Notes: generated by a model not told the origin, from the letters alone. A stretch of 64,000 nucleotides of DNA from Lachnospiraceae bacterium UBA7050 (GCA_002493905.1 DLAJ01000041.1:5164-69163), one strand, 5' to 3'. Shown: positions 1 through 9,204, counted from the first letter of the stretch. Program-made: numbers and translations.

Positions 1-694
1 TCTTTGCCTCTTTTTCGTCCGCCGCTTTCGCCGTGACCCTCAGATGTACCTCACCCAGCCTTGCATACGGCGCAATTGTCGGATTCTTCTGCCCTGCAAG
101 CAGGTCCTCAATTTTCGTCTCCACAAGGCTTTCGCTGACACCGTAAATTTTTACAGTCTGCGAAAGAATAACACCCGGCTCCAGTTTTTCCAGATACGGA
201 CGGACTTTCGACTCAAACATCGGACAAAGTTCTCCCGGCGGTCCCGGCATCAGTACAATATGACGTTCACCGCTTTTCACAATCATACCCGGCGCCGTAC
301 CATTCTCATTGTCAAGTACCAGACAGCCCTCCGGCACTTGTGCCTGCTTCCAGTTATTATCCGTAAGCTCCATGCCTCTTTTTTCAAAATACTGTGCAAT
401 CCTCCGGCGTGTATTTTCATCCTCCGTAAGCGAAAGCCCGAACGCCTCTGCTACCGTCTCTTTGGTCAGATCATCCTGCGTCGGACCTAAGCCGCCCGAT
501 ATTAAAAGAATGTCCGAACGGGCGGCGGCGGTTTTTATCAGCTCTGCAAGCCGCTCCCTATTGTCTCCAACCACACTCTGATAATAGCAGGACAATCCAA
601 GTCCGGCGCACTGTTCCGCCAAATATGCCGCATTCGTGTTGACAATACTTCCAAGCAGCAGTTCCGTTCCGACACAAATGATTTCAACCGTCAT
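1..694 (-). CDS. cinA: CinA family protein, N-terminal part (cut by window edge)
   Basis: The frame starts at the ATG at 692-694, behind a GGAGGG ribosome site, and stays open to position 1, so about 230 N-terminal residues are visible. It begins MTVEIICVGTELLLG and contains GGLGPTQDDLTKE and VLMPGPPGEL, the signature blocks of the MoaB/MoeA-like nucleotide-binding domain of CinA. Known CinA proteins combine this domain (ADP-ribose or related pyrophosphatase) with a C-terminal nicotinamide-mononucleotide deamidase domain. The second domain would lie outside the window, so it cannot be confirmed. pgsA lies 64 bp upstream on the same strand, and rimO-pgsA-cinA is a familiar Firmicutes order. 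Identification is firm; completeness is unknown. Confidence 0.93.
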   Translation of the reverse strand, partial: MTVEIICVGTELLLGSIVNTNAAYLAEQCAGLGLSCYYQSVVGDNRERLAELIKTAAARSDILLISGGLGPTQDDLTKETVAEAFGLSLTEDENTRRRIAQYFEKRGMELTDNNWKQAQVPEGCLVLDNENGTAPGMIVKSGERHIVLMPGPPGELCPMFESKVRPYLEKLEPGVILSQTVKIYGVSESLVETKIEDLLAGQKNPTIAPYARLGEVHLRVTAKAADEKEAK

Positions 695-758
695 CTCTAT
701 CTAATCCCTCCATGTCTCCTCTCAAAAAACGTAAGTCCGGGCTGTACCGTAGGTTCTT

Positions 759-1301
759 TTATTTTTGTCCTGAAAGAATGCTTCTGTTTTTCCAAAGATA
801 GTCGGCAAGAGAGATTACCGTCAGTGCCAGCGCCGCCCACATCACAATATCTGTCACGACTGACACCACCTCATTCGGAATATCCGCAATCATCAGGCAG
901 ATCATCACCATCTGAAAAGTCGTCTTAAACTTTCCCCAATAACTTGCCGCAAGCACAACGCCGTTATCGGAAGCAATCAGTCTGAAACCGCTGATGACAA
1001 ATTCACGGGCAATAATAACGATCACAACCCATGAATAAATCCTGCCAATGTCCACAAGGCAGATGAGCGCCGAACATACGAGCAGCTTATCTGCAATCGG
1101 GTCCATGAATTTGCCAAAGTTTGTGACCAGATTCCGCTTTCTGGCAATTTGCCCGTCGAGCAGGTCAGTCAGGCTTGCGACAATAAAAATGCCAAGCGCA
1201 ATCCACTTTGAAGCCGCGCCCGCATAATCCGTCAGTACAAAAAAGACAAAGAACGGAATCAATATCACACGAAATATCGTTAGTTTATTTGGCAGATTCA
1301 T
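759..1301 (-). CDS. pgsA: CDP-diacylglycerol-glycerol-3-phosphate 3-phosphatidyltransferase
   Basis: This is the membrane enzyme that makes phosphatidylglycerophosphate from CDP-diacylglycerol and glycerol-3-phosphate, the committed step to phosphatidylglycerol and cardiolipin. The 180-residue length is normal. The CDP-alcohol phosphotransferase motif D-x2-DG-x2-AR-x8-G-x3-D-x3-D is complete in DLLDGQIARKR followed by GKFMDPIAD, so all catalytic and metal-binding aspartates are present. Several hydrophobic helices surround it. The ATG at 1301 follows AAAAGGAG. rimO ends 35 bp upstream and cinA follows 64 bp downstream, suggesting one transcript. Confidence 0.96.
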   Translation of the reverse strand: MNLPNKLTIFRVILIPFFVFFVLTDYAGAASKWIALGIFIVASLTDLLDGQIARKRNLVTNFGKFMDPIADKLLVCSALICLVDIGRIYSWVVIVIIAREFVISGFRLIASDNGVVLAASYWGKFKTTFQMVMICLMIADIPNEVVSVVTDIVMWAALALTVISLADYLWKNRSILSGQK

Positions 1302-1336
1302 GGTTTTACTCCTTTTCTATAATAGGAAACTCTTTT

Positions 1337-2671
1337 TTATTCGTCATCATCCGCAGGCTCCCCGATGAGATCGTATTCATGGGCTCCCGTAATACGCACT
1401 GTCACAAACTCTCCGGTCAGAAGTTCTCTGTCCGTGCGTACAAAAACATAACCGTCCACATTCGGCGCGTCGCGGAACGTTCTTGCCACATAACATCCCT
1501 CATCCACAAGCTTTCCCTCGATCATGGCTTCCATAGCCTGTCCGACAAGGGACTCCGCTTTTTCAAATGCAAGCTCCTGCTGGAGCAGCATAAGCTCATC
1601 CCGCCGCTTTTTCTTCACTTTTTCTGAAATCTGTCCGGTCATTTCTGCCGCTGCCGTGCCCTCCTCCGGCGAATATGGAAAAACACCGAGGCGGTCAAAC
1701 GAAAGCTCTTTCACGAATAAAAGCAGTTCCTCATGATCTTTTTTCGTTTCACCCGGAAAGCCGGTAATCAGTGTTGTGCGGAGGCAGATGTCCGGTATGC
1801 GCTCTCTCAGCCTGCCGATCCGCTCCGTAAGCTCAGCACGGTCTGTCCGTCGTCCCATCTTTTTCAGAATCTGATCTGATGCATGCTGAACCGGCATATC
1901 GAGATAATGGCAGATTTTCTTTTCCGTCCGCATCACTTCAATCAATTCTTCGGTAATTTCCTCCGGATAACAGTAAAGCAGCCGAATCCAGTGCAGACCG
2001 GGAATCCCGCAGAGCTTTTTTAGCAGCTCGGGCAGTTTTTTTTCACCGTACAAATCCTTTCCGTACAAGGTCGTCTCCTGCGCAACCAGGATCAGCTCTT
2101 TTACACCGCCTTCAGCTAATGTCTGCGCCTCCTCCACCAATATTTCCATTGGTACGCTTCTATAAGACCCGCGCACTTTCGGAATAATACAGTAGCTGCA
2201 CTTCTTATCACAGCCCTCGGCGATCTTTAAGTATGCGTAATGCCCTCCGGTCGTCACAACGCGCCTTCCGCCTGAAACAGGCGCTGCATGAAGTTCTTTC
2301 AAATACGCCTTGCGCTCACCGGCATCTGCCTCTTCCAGTGCGCATACAATTTCGTCGATGGCGGATGTTCCGACAATCGCATCCACTTCGGGAATCTCCT
2401 GCCGGATTTCTCCTGCATAACGCTGCGCAAGGCAGCCCGCCGCAATCAGGATACGGACATGCGCCGTCTTTTTCAGCGCGCCCATCTCAATCAGCGTATT
2501 GATGCTTTCCTCCTTGGCATCCCCAATAAAACAGCAGGTATTCACGATCACGGCATCCGCCTCGCTCTCATCATCCGTAAACGTGTATCCTCTGTCTGAA
2601 AGCATGCCGAGCATTCTTTCCGTATCTACCAGATTTTTATCGCAGCCAAGCGACACCATCAGTATTTTCAT
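1337..2671 (-). CDS. rimO: Ribosomal protein S12 methylthiotransferase RimO
   Basis: RimO is a radical-SAM enzyme that methylthiolates a conserved aspartate of ribosomal protein S12. The N-terminal MTTase domain has the three expected cysteines (VSLGCDKN, NTCCF, AAGCLAQ). The radical-SAM cluster site CDKKCSYC lies near residue 155, and a TRAM-like domain with GKLVDEGCYVARTF closes the C-terminus. I place the start at the ATG at 2671 (MKILMVSLGCDKN) because a GGAG lies at normal distance and family members start this way. An upstream in-frame start would add ten unconserved residues. The length of 444 residues is typical. Confidence 0.95.
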   Translation of the reverse strand: MKILMVSLGCDKNLVDTERMLGMLSDRGYTFTDDESEADAVIVNTCCFIGDAKEESINTLIEMGALKKTAHVRILIAAGCLAQRYAGEIRQEIPEVDAIVGTSAIDEIVCALEEADAGERKAYLKELHAAPVSGGRRVVTTGGHYAYLKIAEGCDKKCSYCIIPKVRGSYRSVPMEILVEEAQTLAEGGVKELILVAQETTLYGKDLYGEKKLPELLKKLCGIPGLHWIRLLYCYPEEITEELIEVMRTEKKICHYLDMPVQHASDQILKKMGRRTDRAELTERIGRLRERIPDICLRTTLITGFPGETKKDHEELLLFVKELSFDRLGVFPYSPEEGTAAAEMTGQISEKVKKKRRDELMLLQQELAFEKAESLVGQAMEAMIEGKLVDEGCYVARTFRDAPNVDGYVFVRTDRELLTGEFVTVRITGAHEYDLIGEPADDDE

Positions 2672-2739
2672 CGTCGTATTTTCTCCAAACGCTCCAAACA
2701 CCTTCTATCCAAAAACAACGAATTTCCTATACGATTAAC

Positions 2740-2764
2740 AAGGGGGTATCTCACGATACTCCCC
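2740..2764 (-). terminator. Candidate hairpin terminator after rpoZ
   Basis: Read on the minus strand, GGGGGAGTATC pairs with GATACCCCC around a short loop, with a two-base bulge. It lies between the rpoZ stop and rimO. The following TTGTT is only a weak T-tract, so termination may be partial. Confidence 0.45.
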
Positions 2765-2828
2765 CGATCAATCTGGTACCTGCCGGCAGCGTCAACGCCT
2801 TATCCGCAGACACGCCGGTTCTTTTGCC

Positions 2829-3089
2829 TCACAGTTCGGAAGCCTCCGCATCCTTCTCGTCGTCTCCGAGAATTGCGATCCTGCCCTCATTGAGTTCGTC
2901 CACCGCAATTGATAAAGGCTTTCTTGCCTTCGTCTCCACAGTCAGCGGCTCGTCTCCCGCAATGATCTGCCTTGCCCGTTTCGAAGTCGCCATGACGATG
3001 GAATAACGGCTGTTAATAACCGGCTGCTCGCCCTCCTCGACTCCACTGTTTACCACGTCCATTAAATCTGCATAAGATGGATGTATCAT
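2829..3089 (-). CDS. rpoZ: RNA polymerase omega subunit
   Basis: Omega helps assemble and stabilise RNA polymerase by holding the beta-prime subunit. The 86-residue protein has the conserved MATSKRARQI block followed by a short acidic tail rich in Asp and Glu. It starts at the ATG at 3089, which overlaps the gmk stop as ATGA, so the two are translationally coupled. The order yicC-remA-gmk-rpoZ is conserved in Firmicutes and supports the call. Confidence 0.94.
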   Translation of the reverse strand: MIHPSYADLMDVVNSGVEEGEQPVINSRYSIVMATSKRARQIIAGDEPLTVETKARKPLSIAVDELNEGRIAILGDDEKDAEASEL

Positions 3090-3727
3090 GCTTTTTCATC
3101 TTCCTTTCCGAATTTCTTTAATTCATTTCTCAGCTCTTTGATAAAAGAAACATTTTGCTTTGGCGTAAAATGCGCCGCGCACAATATTCCGTGAAGCTCC
3201 TGCTCACATAAATCCAGATCGTCATTGACGATCACATAATCATACTTCTCTAATCCCTCGCTCTCCGCCGCTGCGCGCCTCAAACGCTCTTTGATCTTTT
3301 CCTCTGTCTCTGTTGCCCTGCCGCGGAGCCGCATCTCCAGTTCCGCCGCACTCGGTGGAAGCACATAGACAAGCACGGCATTCGGAAACCGCTCCTTCAC
3401 CTTCATCGCGCCCTGTATCTCTATTTCCAGGATAATGTCCTTTCCCTGAGCCATCTGTTCTTCGACGTAGGCGCGCGGCGTACCGTAATAGTTGCCACAA
3501 TAAGAAGCATATTCAATCAGACCCTGCTGTGCGATCTGCTCCTCAAATTTTTCTTTTGTCACAAAAAAGTATTCTCTGCCGTCTTCCTCTCCCGGACGCG
3601 GTAAACGTGTCGTCATGGAAATAGAAAGCGCATAGCGCTCATACTTCTGCACAAGTCTTTTGACAAGCGTTCCCTTTCCGACACCCGCAAATCCCGAAAT
3701 AATGATGAGAATCCCCTGCTGCTTCAT
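3086..3727 (-). CDS. gmk: Guanylate kinase
   Basis: Guanylate kinase converts GMP to GDP with ATP. The 213-residue sequence has the P-loop SGFAGVGKGT near residue 12 (the usual GPSGVGK with an FAG variation), the GMP-binding block TTRLPRPGEEDGREYFFV, and a conserved EIEIQGAMKVK segment. It overlaps remA upstream and rpoZ downstream by four bases each (ATGA), so remA, gmk and rpoZ form a tightly coupled unit. Confidence 0.96.
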   Translation of the reverse strand: MKQQGILIIISGFAGVGKGTLVKRLVQKYERYALSISMTTRLPRPGEEDGREYFFVTKEKFEEQIAQQGLIEYASYCGNYYGTPRAYVEEQMAQGKDIILEIEIQGAMKVKERFPNAVLVYVLPPSAAELEMRLRGRATETEEKIKERLRRAAAESEGLEKYDYVIVNDDLDLCEQELHGILCAAHFTPKQNVSFIKELRNELKKFGKEDEKA

Positions 3728-3990
3728 TCGTTTTGTCCCTCCCCGTTATCCGGCAGTTCCTTCGCACGCAGGGAAATTGTCTCAGGAAGCAGGGCGGACA
3801 GCACCAGCTGGGAATTCTCCATCACTAATACCGCTTTGGTCCTTCGCCCCTGCGTTGCGTCGATCACCACGCCGTTTTCTTTTGCCTTCTGCACCAGCCG
3901 TTTGACCGGCGCGGAATCCGGGCTGACAACGGCGATGATCTTATCCGTATTCACCATATTACCGAATCCGATGTGAATGAGTTTGTTCAT
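3724..3990 (-). CDS. remA: RemA-type DNA-binding regulator (DUF370)
   Basis: RemA is a small DNA-binding protein known in Bacillus subtilis as an activator of extracellular-matrix and osmoprotection genes. The 88-residue product begins MNKLIHIGFGNMVNTDKIIA and contains VIDATQGRRTKAVLVMENS, the family's most conserved stretch. The start at 3990 is chosen because this N-terminus is canonical and AGGGGA lies upstream, overlapping the yicC stop. A longer in-frame version would add 18 unconserved residues. Its target genes here are not known. Confidence 0.93.
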   Translation of the reverse strand: MNKLIHIGFGNMVNTDKIIAVVSPDSAPVKRLVQKAKENGVVIDATQGRRTKAVLVMENSQLVLSALLPETISLRAKELPDNGEGQNE

Positions 3991-4006
3991 ATAATAACAA
4001 TATCCC

Positions 4007-4885
4007 CTACTCAATATTCTGTATCTGTTCCCTGACCTTTTCAATCGTCGTTTTTAACTCGATACCACAGTTGGAAACGCTCAAATCACTGGATTTTGAG
4101 AGGATCGTGTTTGCCTCACGGTTCATCTCCTGCGCAAGAAAATCAAGCTTGCGTCCAATGCTGCCGCCGTCTATCAGCGCCTTTTTTACGGCCTCGATAT
4201 GACTGCGCAGGCGGACAAGCTCCTCGTCCACGCAGATCCTGTCGGCATAAATCGTGACTTCCGTAATGATACGGCCCTCATCCATCGTACGCTCGCCCAG
4301 CATTTCACGCACCTTGTCTGTAAGGCGCTCCCGGTAGTCCGCAATGATCTGCGGGGAACGCTCCTCAATAAACGCCACGCTTTCCAACATTTCATCCAGC
4401 TTTTGAAGCAGATCTGCCTTCAGATTTTCGCCTTCACGGATCCGCGCATCCACTAAATTTTGTACCGCACCATTCAGCGCACGCTGCAAAAGCTTCCAGA
4501 TTTCTTCCTCATCCTCATTCTGCTCATCCATGACAAGCACTTCGGGACAGCGTGCAAGCGTGGACACACGAACGTCGTTTTCCAAACCAAAATCCGATGC
4601 CATCTGTGCAAAATAACGCATATATTCCGCTGCAGTCTCTTTGTTATACTGAATGAGCGCCATCCCCTCCGATGTATCCTCGTAGGTAATAAAAAGGTCT
4701 ACTTTTCCGCGCTGGATGTCCTGTTTTAATTCGCTTCGGATCGCCGCCTCAAACATATTCAGCTTCTTCGGCATTTTCACTGTTACATCAAGGTAACGGT
4801 GATTGACCGCCTTGATCTCCATCGAAATCTTTTTGGTCCCCTCCGAAATCTCACATCTGCCAAACCCCGTCATACTCTTTATCAT
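4007..4885 (-). CDS. yicC: YicC/YloC family endoribonuclease-like protein
   Basis: YicC/YloC proteins are ribonucleases implicated in RNA turnover and stationary-phase survival. The product starts MIKSMTGFGR, the hallmark N-terminus, and ends with the DUF1732 block containing RKLDFLAQEMNREANTI. The start at 4885 is preferred over an in-frame ATG ten codons upstream because of that conservation, although the ribosome site is weak. Length is about 292 residues, as expected. It is the first gene of the yicC-remA-gmk-rpoZ series, downstream of rqcH. Confidence 0.93.
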   Translation of the reverse strand: MIKSMTGFGRCEISEGTKKISMEIKAVNHRYLDVTVKMPKKLNMFEAAIRSELKQDIQRGKVDLFITYEDTSEGMALIQYNKETAAEYMRYFAQMASDFGLENDVRVSTLARCPEVLVMDEQNEDEEEIWKLLQRALNGAVQNLVDARIREGENLKADLLQKLDEMLESVAFIEERSPQIIADYRERLTDKVREMLGERTMDEGRIITEVTIYADRICVDEELVRLRSHIEAVKKALIDGGSIGRKLDFLAQEMNREANTILSKSSDLSVSNCGIELKTTIEKVREQIQNIE

Positions 4886-5010
4886 AAGCGTCTCTTTGAC
4901 TGCACCGTCCCCCATCCGTCCGATGCGGCATCCCCTCTCTCATAAGCTTTACCGGAATTACCGGCTTCAAAAGCCTCCGACCCATATTATAGTACAGCAG
5001 CCGGAACACG

Positions 5011-6750
5011 TCAAGAATCCAGTTCTGCAATGCCTGTAATATCGGGTTCGATCGCCATTGAGTAGTTCGTATAGTAAACGACGAACCCCGGCTTCGAACC
5101 GTTCGGCTTTTTGACGTTTTTGCGCAGCGTATAATCGATCTCCACTTTGTCCTGGCCCGCACCTTTGGAATAATGTGCCGCGAGCGCCGCCGCCTCCTCA
5201 TAGGTGCGGTCCGGCAGCTCATCTCCCTGTGTCTTTACGATCACATGGGACCCCGGAATGCCCTTGGCATGAAACCACCAGTCACCGCCGTTCGCGAACC
5301 GGAACGTCAGTTCCTCATTCTGATAGTTGTTTTTTCCGACATACATATGAAAGCCGTCGCTGCTGACATAATGAAACGGTCTGCTCGTAATCTTCGGGCG
5401 CTTGCCGCCTCCGCGCCTGCGGATGTAGCCGCTCTCGACAAGCTCCTCCCTGATCTCAGTTAAGTCCTCCTCGCTGCGCGCAATATCCATCGACGTCAAA
5501 ACGGACTCCAGGTGATCGATCTCGGCTTTCGTCACTTTGGTCAGCGCAAGCAGCGCCTCGTTTGTACGCTTTAGCTTTCCATAACGCTCAAAATATCTTT
5601 TGGCGTTTTCCCCTGTGCTCAGTGCCGGATCAAGCGGTATTGTAACCGTCTCATTCGTATAATAGTTGAGCGCGTTAAGAGACGACGCACCCTCCGGCGC
5701 CCCGTACCCATACGCATTTAAGAGTTCGCCATATATTTTATATTTTTCCCGCTTCTCCGTATCCTGAAGCTGGCGGCACTGGAGATCATATTTTTTGATA
5801 TTGCGCTCATAGGCGGTCTGGACAATCCTGCGCAAATCCGCAGATTTCTGGCGGATTCTTGTGACTGCGCTCTTCTGGGCATAGTAATCTTCGAGCAGCT
5901 GTGACATTCGCTCATAAGCCACGGTCCGCGCTCCCGTATAGATCGTCATTGGAAACGCTGCATATTCACGCGGCTCCTTCCCCTCATAAACGATGTTTGG
6001 CGCAAACGCTTTCTGCTTTACGCATTGCATCATCTGCGTAAATGCCTCCGCAAGCGCGGATAAAGCCCCGTCCGAAAGCGTATTTGCGGTCCGGTCCGCA
6101 TCCACGCCCGCCCTATAGCAGATTTCCTGGGCAATGACGGGAGAAAGACCGGTAAACGACGTATACAGAGCCTTAAAAACCGGCATCGCACGCTGTGAAA
6201 CAGCTGTTTTTATCTCATTTAGGTCTGCCGTCAGCGGATTTTGTTTGTCCTGCGTCTTTGGAATATAATAGTCCCGGCCCGGAAGCACTTCCCTGACCGA
6301 ACTAACCATGCCGGAAATCCTCTTGATGCTGTCAATAATGCAGTCATTCTCATCCGTAAAAATCAGATTGGAATGCTTTCCCATCAGTTCGATTACCAGT
6401 TTTTTACGGCACAGATCCCCAAGCTCATTCAAATGTTCCATTGAAAAAACAACGACGCGTTCAAAATCCGGCTGCGTAATCTCCACAATCCGGGCATTCT
6501 GCAGATGTTTGCGCAGCAGCATGCAGAAATTCGGCGCAGTCATCGGCGCCTGCTTATTTTCCTGCGTCAGATATAAAAGCGGCAGCGTCGGCGAAGCGCT
6601 CATCAGCAGACGATACTGCCCACCGTGATTTTTTACCGTCAGCAAAAGTTCGTCCTTTTCCGGCTGCACAATCTTATAAATCCGGCCGTCAAGCAGCGTT
6701 TCGTTCAGTTCCGCCGTCAGATTTGCAATCGTGATTCCGTCAAATGCCAT
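5011..6750 (-). CDS. rqcH: RqcH/NFACT family ribosome-quality-control protein
   Basis: RqcH binds obstructed 50S subunits and directs addition of alanine tails to stalled nascent chains; older annotations call it a fibronectin-binding protein. The 579-residue product has the NFACT-N domain (MAFDGITIANLTAELN at the start), a long charged coiled-coil middle, and the C-terminal NFACT-R domain with GFHMYVGKNNYQNEELTF and WWFHAKGIPGSHVIV. The ATG at 6750 has AAGGAAAGGAAA upstream. It is separated from glgA by a terminator and likely begins its own transcript leading into yicC. Confidence 0.95.
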   Translation of the reverse strand: MAFDGITIANLTAELNETLLDGRIYKIVQPEKDELLLTVKNHGGQYRLLMSASPTLPLLYLTQENKQAPMTAPNFCMLLRKHLQNARIVEITQPDFERVVVFSMEHLNELGDLCRKKLVIELMGKHSNLIFTDENDCIIDSIKRISGMVSSVREVLPGRDYYIPKTQDKQNPLTADLNEIKTAVSQRAMPVFKALYTSFTGLSPVIAQEICYRAGVDADRTANTLSDGALSALAEAFTQMMQCVKQKAFAPNIVYEGKEPREYAAFPMTIYTGARTVAYERMSQLLEDYYAQKSAVTRIRQKSADLRRIVQTAYERNIKKYDLQCRQLQDTEKREKYKIYGELLNAYGYGAPEGASSLNALNYYTNETVTIPLDPALSTGENAKRYFERYGKLKRTNEALLALTKVTKAEIDHLESVLTSMDIARSEEDLTEIREELVESGYIRRRGGGKRPKITSRPFHYVSSDGFHMYVGKNNYQNEELTFRFANGGDWWFHAKGIPGSHVIVKTQGDELPDRTYEEAAALAAHYSKGAGQDKVEIDYTLRKNVKKPNGSKPGFVVYYTNYSMAIEPDITGIAELDS

Positions 6751-6769
6751 GATGATTTCCTTTCCTTAA

Positions 6770-6800
6770 AGAAATAAAGCGGGATTCCTAAGAATCCCGC
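6770..6800 (-). terminator. Intrinsic terminator after glgA
   Basis: GCGGGATTC (6779-6787) and GAATCCCGC (6792-6800) form a perfect nine-base-pair stem with a four-base loop. On the minus strand it is followed by TTTATTTCTTT. It sits eight bases after the glgA stop and would end the glgA transcript before rqcH. Confidence 0.88.
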
Positions 6801-6808
6801 CCAACTGT

Positions 6809-8254
6809 TCAGCCGATCATCCAATCGTACATTTCCTGATACTTCCGCGCGGATACACGCCATGAAAAATCCTGTGCCATTGCGCGGTCAATGATCTTAT
6901 TCCACTCGCGCTTCTTATCATAGTAAATGCGCTCCGCATAACGGATTGTACCAAGCATTTCATGCGCGTTGTAATTGCAGAAGCTGAAGCCCGTTCCCTT
7001 GTTCTCATACTCATTATACGGCTCCACCGTATCCTTTAACCCGCCGGTCTCCCGGACAATCGGCACGGTTCCGTACCGCAGCGCCATAAGCTGGCTTAAT
7101 CCGCACGGTTCAAACAGAGACGGCATCAGAAACGCATCGCAGGAAGCATATATTTTATGGGACATCGCTTCGGAATAGTAAATATTCGCGGAAACTTTGT
7201 TATTGTATTTCCAGTCAAAGTGGCGGAACATATTCTCGTACTGTTCTTCTCCGGTCCCCAGTACGACGAGCTGCACGTCATCCTGACAAAGTTCATCCAT
7301 CACATATGCGATCAGGTCAAAGCCCTTCTGATCGGTCAGGCGGGACACGATGCCGATCATCATCTTGCGGTCATCCTCAATCAGTCCCAGTTCTTTCTGC
7401 AGCGCCCGTTTATTTTTGACCTTCTCCTTGCGGAAGTTAACCGCATTATACCTACATTCAATAAATTTGTCCGTTTCGGGATTATACTCCTCATAGTCAA
7501 TGCCGTTTACGATACCCCTGAGGTCGCCGCTTCGCGCACGCATGAGGCCGTCAAGTCCTTCTCCGTAAAACGCGCATTTGATCTCCTCCGCATATGTATC
7601 GGATACGGTTGTGATCGCATCGGCAAAAACAAGACCTCCCTTTAAGAGGTTTGCATCCTTATAACACTCCAGCTTATCCGGTGTAAAATAGAAATCCGGC
7701 AGTCCCGTCAAATCCTTAATATCACGGACATTCCATTTTCCCTGGAACTTTAAGTTGTGGATCGTCATAATGGATTTGATTCCCCTGAAGAAATCATTCC
7801 CCTGAAAACGCTCGTGAAGATATACCGGTATTAAACCGGTCTGCCAGTCATGGCAGTGTATGATATCCGGCCTGAAGCCCAAAAGCGGCATCGCGGAAAG
7901 CGCCGCTTTGCAGAAAAACGCAAATTTTGAAATATCCTCGTAGACATTGCTGCTGTAAGGCTTAAAGCCATTAAAGTAAGACTCATTATCAATAAAGTAG
8001 TAAATAACGCCGTCAACGACCGCCTCCAGAACACCGACGTATTCATTTTTCCAATTAAAGTCCATGTAAAAATGAGTCTTGTACTTCATGTTATCCCGCA
8101 GATTCTGAGATATGCAGGTATACTTGGGCAGCATTACTCGAATGTCAAAATACTCTTTGTCAACATATTTCGGAAGGGAACCCACCACATCGGCAAGTCC
8201 TCCTGTCTTGATGAACGGTACGCCTTCCGATGCAACAAATAAAATATTTTTCAT
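6809..8254 (-). CDS. glgA: Glycogen synthase (ADP-glucose, GT5)
   Basis: GlgA extends alpha-1,4-glucan chains from ADP-glucose. The 481-residue product has the GT5 N-terminal glucan motif KTGGLADVVGSLPK at residues 16-29, the HCHDWQTGLIP block, and the C-terminal nucleotide-binding region EPCGLSQLMALRYGTVPIV followed by ETGGLKDTV. A GAGGAGG site precedes the ATG at 8254. No other glycogen genes (glgC, glgD, glgP) lie nearby, so it appears to be a solitary unit ended by the terminator at 6770-6800. Confidence 0.95.
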   Translation of the reverse strand: MKNILFVASEGVPFIKTGGLADVVGSLPKYVDKEYFDIRVMLPKYTCISQNLRDNMKYKTHFYMDFNWKNEYVGVLEAVVDGVIYYFIDNESYFNGFKPYSSNVYEDISKFAFFCKAALSAMPLLGFRPDIIHCHDWQTGLIPVYLHERFQGNDFFRGIKSIMTIHNLKFQGKWNVRDIKDLTGLPDFYFTPDKLECYKDANLLKGGLVFADAITTVSDTYAEEIKCAFYGEGLDGLMRARSGDLRGIVNGIDYEEYNPETDKFIECRYNAVNFRKEKVKNKRALQKELGLIEDDRKMMIGIVSRLTDQKGFDLIAYVMDELCQDDVQLVVLGTGEEQYENMFRHFDWKYNNKVSANIYYSEAMSHKIYASCDAFLMPSLFEPCGLSQLMALRYGTVPIVRETGGLKDTVEPYNEYENKGTGFSFCNYNAHEMLGTIRYAERIYYDKKREWNKIIDRAMAQDFSWRVSARKYQEMYDWMIG

Positions 8255-8402
8255 CTCCTACCTCCTCAAGGCACTTCTATTTTCTTACTATCAAATAGTA
8301 TAGCTCAAAACAGAAGCAAGTGGAAGTGTTTTTTTCGGTATTTTGCAGTATCAGTGGTAAGTGTGACGTCTTCCGTTTACCGGATTTCCCGTTCCGTGCG
8401 CA

Positions 8403-8945
8403 TTAACTGCGGTACTGGAGCCGGATACGGTCAGCGATCAATGCGATAAATTCCGAGTTGGTCGGTTTCCCCTTGCCCGCGCTGATCGTATAACCGAACA
8501 GGGATTCCAAGGTTTCCGAGCGGCCGCGGGACCATGCGACTTCAATTCCATGGCGGATCGCGCGCTCAACACGGCTCGGCGTTGTCTTAAACTTTTCAGC
8601 GATCGTCGGATACAGGATCTTCGTGATCGAATTGAGCATCTCTACATCCTCAACCGCCATCATGATCGCCTCCCTGAGATACTGATAGCCCTTAATATGC
8701 GCAGGCACGCCGATCTCATGAATGATCTCCGTCACATCCTTCTCCAGATCATGTGCCTCCGCCTCCTCCGCCCGGTATGCGGCAGACGCATCCGCGGTCC
8801 TGTCGGACTGCGCGGATACCACTCCCGTCTTTCCCGACGGAACCGTTATCATAATCTGTATTTCCTTGTCGTTATTGATCAATTCGCTCAGCATCTGAAA
8901 CATTTTCTCGTTGTCATCTCTTGTTATCACATTCATCTGCTCCAT
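8403..8945 (-). CDS. Spo0A-like effector domain protein without receiver domain
   Basis: Residues 70-180 closely match the DNA-binding domain of the sporulation master regulator Spo0A: IHEIGVPAHIKGYQYLREAI, ILYPTIAEKF, SRVERAIRHGIEVAWSRG and KPTNSEFIALIADRIRLQ are all present, including the recognition helix. A normal Spo0A (about 267 residues) carries an N-terminal phosphoacceptor receiver. Here the first 66 residues show no receiver fold, no phosphorylated aspartate and no coding continuation upstream. They contain a short hydrophobic patch (EIQIMITVPSGKTG) and an acidic Ala-rich linker. The start is uncertain: ATGs at 8957, 8945 and 8936 are possible. It could bind 0A boxes independently of phosphorylation. 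The function is inference; the domain call is firm. Confidence 0.85.
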   Translation of the reverse strand: MEQMNVITRDDNEKMFQMLSELINNDKEIQIMITVPSGKTGVVSAQSDRTADASAAYRAEEAEAHDLEKDVTEIIHEIGVPAHIKGYQYLREAIMMAVEDVEMLNSITKILYPTIAEKFKTTPSRVERAIRHGIEVAWSRGRSETLESLFGYTISAGKGKPTNSEFIALIADRIRLQYRS

Positions 8946-9068
8946 TCCAATAACCATGCCTTTCTTTCTGCCCGCTTTGTGCCGCAGGCGCAAATCTGCG
9001 TGTGAGCGTTTTCGTTCACACTAACATCCATGCCGGCTTTCTTTTGCGCGTCCATGCGCAGAAAAAAT

Positions 9069-9104
9069 AAAAACCGTCAGCACAAATGGATACTGACAGT
9101 TTTT
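9069..9104 (-). terminator. Terminator after the P-loop kinase gene
   Basis: AAAAAC-CGTCAG and CTGACAGTTTTT pair around a 12-base loop with one mismatch. Both strands carry T-runs after the stem, so it could act in both directions. It lies about 100 bp after the minus-strand kinase gene and upstream of the Spo0A-like gene. A second small stem (TGTGAGCG/CGTTCACA) sits at about 9000-9019. Confidence 0.7.
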
Positions 9105-9204
9105 ATTATATTTCGTCACGATTACGCAGACAAGATTTAGGCATCGCGTTCACCTTAACGTTTATGGACGGCCTGCCTGTCAAACCGGATGCTGATGCGG
9201 CCTG

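Noticed and set aside
9000..9019. TGTGAGCG/CGTTCACA stem considered as a riboswitch for the Spo0A-like gene
   Set aside because: Too short and simple; no conserved aptamer core is visible.
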